Below, in pieces: positions 6,375 to 7,691 of a DNA stretch of 7,691 nt. Each line of letters starts with the position of its first letter. Position 1 is the first letter of the stretch. The stretch is from Candidatus Zipacnadia bacterium (GTDB lineage: Bacteria > Armatimonadota > UBA5377 > JALGUK01), in assembly GCA_029820875.1 (NCBI GenBank), contig JALGUK010000103.1, positions 1 through 7,691 of the forward strand, written 5' to 3'. Position numbers and translations under genes: made by a program. The notes beneath the pieces were generated by a model that was not told the origin of the DNA, searched no databases, and was given only the letters and a program-made list of their open reading frames with translations.

Positions 6375-6633
6375 ACGCGCCGTGGTCGGGGAACTCCAGG
6401 CCCGTAGGACGCATGTTCGCTGTATCTATGTACAGAACGCCTTCATCAAGCTGAGGCCGCTTTTGCCCCACGACAATGGCGCCGTACGTGAGAAACGGAT
6501 GAGTGTCGCCGAGGCGAATCAACGGAAAAGGCCCTTCGCGAAGCTCACGAACAAGGGTCTCAAACCGCGGATCCCAGTACTCAGGGTCCCACCGCCGCCC
6601 TCTGAGAGTACTTTCCGATACGCGGATGATCAC
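6277..6633 (-). pseudogene. Type I restriction specificity subunit (HsdS-like), N-terminal fragment before frameshift
   Basis: The start is GTG 6633 with GGAG 8 nt upstream; an in-frame TGA about 27 nt upstream limits the start. Residues 11-27 (LRGRRWDPEYWDPRFET) match the opening (x-D-P-E-Y-x-P) of specificity subunits, followed by LIRLGD, LTYGAIVVGQKRP, GVLYIDTANMRPTGLEF and YVPQDSQWDQPR. After about residue 92 the frame turns into unrelated sequence (RGVLCGHHPPGAP) and the family signal moves to the next minus frame (5922-6374). The relative shift equals a net loss of 3n+2 or gain of 3n+1 bases. The expected segment holding the conserved GD-L motif, roughly 12-16 residues, is missing at the join, so this is more than a one-base error. 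No methylase or nuclease gene is adjacent. Confidence 0.75.
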
Positions 6634-6752
6634 GGGCGGTGCTCCGTCAGCGATGATGGTTCAGCCACGGCCATGTTATATACATTCGTCGCGGCGGCCT
6701 GAGCGTCCTGCAACCCGAAGGAATCAGCGGATACAGAGCGAAATGACCAGCC
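6634..6752. promoter_or_regulatory. Divergent intergenic region with an AT-rich candidate -10 site
   Basis: These 119 bases separate the divergently oriented specificity-subunit and glycosyltransferase genes. GTTATATACAT at 6675-6685 is the only AT-rich spot. It reads TATAAC on the minus strand (about 42 nt before GTG 6633) and TATACA on the plus strand. I find no good -35 at 16-18 bp for either direction, so this is a weak shared promoter candidate. I see no clear ribosome site before ATG 6753. Confidence 0.28.
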
Positions 6753-7562
6753 ATGACTCTCACCATGATGGTCTTGGCTTACATCGCGGCGGCCCTCGTA
6801 TGGGGGCTTCTGTGGCTCACCGGCAAACGGGAACTCGTCTGGTACATCGTAGTGGGCGTCATTCTTGCGGTGCTGCATTTCCTCTACTTCAACTCCACCG
6901 ACGAGGATGCCTACATCATCTTCCGCTACGCGGAGAATTTCGGGCACGGCCACGGCCTCGTTTTCAACCCGGGCGAACGCGTGGAAGGATATACCTGTTT
7001 CCTGTGGGTGCTCATCCTCGGGCTTGGAGTGAAGGTGGGCCTGCCGGTAATTGAGACAGCGCGATTCCTCGGCCTGGCAGCAAGCGCCGGGGCAATGGTC
7101 ATTTGTCCGCTGCTTTACCGCAAACTTGAAAACCACACCCTCTTCTTCGCGATTCTTCCTGTCGCCCTTCTGGCCGTCAACGGGCCGTTCGCCGCCTGGA
7201 CACTGAGCGGAATGGAGACGCCTCTGTTCACATTCCTTGTGGTCGCGGCCGCCTACCTGCTCATTCTCGAGCACAAAGAGCCGAAGCGAATGCCGTGGTC
7301 CGCCGTGATATTGCAGTATTTGCCGGCGCGCTCGTCTACCGCCTGCTGCTTGCGCGCGGGCATTCCACCGGGCGGCGGACTTTATGGCTGGCCGCCTTTG
7401 TTGCCATCGTGGGAGCGCATGTCGCGTTCCGCTATGCGTACTACGGTTTTCTGCTGCCTAACACGTTTTATGCGAAGGTCGGAGGCATCTCGCCGGCGCT
7501 GTGGCTGCGAGGGGCCAAGTATGTCCATCAATACGCCACTACTTACTTCGGCCTTCCTGTAG
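6753..7562 (+). pseudogene. GT-C membrane glycosyltransferase (AftB/ArnT-like), N-terminal part; frame broken near 7290-7310
   Basis: The frame opens at ATG 6753 (in-frame TGA just upstream at 6744). Hydrophobic segments at residues 5-22 and 30-46 precede STDEDAYIIFRYAENF (48-63), GHGLVFNPGERVEGYTCFLW (67-85), two more membrane stretches, and SGMETPLFTFLVVAA (152-166). The D-D-A-Y-I--RYA-N, then G-GLVFNPGE-VEGYT-FLW, then SG-E-PLF order is characteristic of polyprenyl-phosphate-sugar-dependent GT-C transferases related to mycobacterial AftB and similar envelope proteins. The catalytic Asp would be D50 or D52 in the first extracytoplasmic loop. After about residue 185 the frame becomes Cys- and Arg-rich and ends at 7562. 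From about 7295 the true continuation is in another plus frame. Sugar and acceptor cannot be told. Confidence 0.8.
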
Positions 7563-7691
7563 CGCTGGCGCCGCTGCTGCTTATCGGTTTGCGGAGGCGT
7601 TCGGACCCGGAGATGCTTCTGCTGCTGATTGCCGGGGCGTATCTTGCCGCAGTTATCCTCGAGGGCGGGGACTACATGCCCGCATTCCGGT
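7286..7691 (+). pseudogene. GT-C glycosyltransferase, continuation in a second frame (3' end outside window)
   Basis: Reading codons from 7286, the frame gives VVRRDIAVFAGALVYRLLL, a membrane stretch (LWLAAFVAIVGAHVAFRY), then YYGFLLPNTFYAKVGG, RGAKYVHQYATTYFG, another membrane stretch (LPVALAPLLLIGL) and EGGDYMPAFR at the window end. YG-LLPNT-YAK and GGD-MP-FR are the expected next motifs of the same GT-C family. This shows that the gene at 6753 is interrupted, not naturally short. The shift equals a net loss of 3n+1 bases, and the usual RP-(E/D)-G segment is compressed to RRDI, so about ten residues also appear to be missing. The frame is open to the last base. It may be a real pseudogene or an assembly error. 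Confidence 0.78.

Noticed and set aside
6340..6385. Programmed ribosomal frameshift in the specificity subunit (and likewise at 7290-7310 in the glycosyltransferase).
   Set aside because: No slippery heptamer or downstream structure was seen, and conserved residues are missing at both joins, so bases are lost and the frame is not merely switched.
6630..7274. A 214-residue minus-strand frame opposite the glycosyltransferase.
   Set aside because: Glu/Arg/His-rich with no family signal. The plus strand carries clear GT-C motifs and membrane segments.
1..7691. CRISPR arrays, tRNA or rRNA genes, transposases or integrases.
   Set aside because: No regularly spaced repeats, cloverleaf sequence, rRNA signatures or DDE/tyrosine recombinase motifs were recognised on either strand.

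Overview
This window is GC-rich (about 60% by eye) bacterial chromosome. One complete sigma70-type promoter, Shine-Dalgarno sites and frequent GTG starts support that. The gene mix is a heparinase II/III-type lyase end, a signal-peptide protein with a glycoside-hydrolase-like barrel, and a secreted protein with a Pro/Gly tract. It fits an environmental polysaccharide degrader such as Armatimonadota, Planctomycetota, Hydrogenedentota or similar. I cannot fix the phylum from the sequence. Copies of the intergenic repeat at 5866-5893 (antisense reading CHSDRSEES) occur in many unrelated environmental bacteria and do not narrow it.

Layout. Positions 1-543 (+) hold the C-terminal end of a heparinase II/III-family polysaccharide lyase. 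Positions 544-763 are a convergent intergenic spacer with a strong 10-bp-stem hairpin. A minus-strand block then runs from right to left: a broken type I-like specificity subunit (6633-5922), a 75-nt gap carrying the dispersed repeat, RidA (5846-5448), a 757-residue secreted CBM/TIM-barrel protein 24 nt further on (5423-3150), a HIT-family hydrolase (3050-2562) with its own near-consensus promoter, and a secreted Ig-like protein with a collagen-like Pro/Gly tract (2467-764). On the far right, divergent from the specificity gene, a GT-C membrane glycosyltransferase (AftB/ArnT-like) starts at 6753 (+). It is broken by a frameshift near 7290-7320 and runs off the window end.

How they fit together. 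The RidA and barrel genes look co-transcribed. The lyase, the barrel protein and the Ig/Pro-Gly protein are probably exported and point to carbohydrate processing at or outside the envelope. HIT and RidA are cytoplasmic housekeeping enzymes for nucleotide and enamine damage control. I found no CRISPR array, tRNA, rRNA, transposase or integrase.

The points most worth a second look are: (1) the barrel protein has DSP where relatives of this type usually have the catalytic DEP; (2) two neighbouring genes, the specificity subunit and the glycosyltransferase, are each broken by a frameshift with about 10-15 expected residues missing, and the DNA at each junction reads plausibly in both frames; (3) the specificity subunit is a single-recognition-domain orphan with no methylase or nuclease gene beside it; (4) a Pro/Gly tract seems inserted between two beta strands of a secreted domain, with a 30-bp tandem repeat that varies only at silent positions. 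I did not find convincing evidence of a wholly new system.
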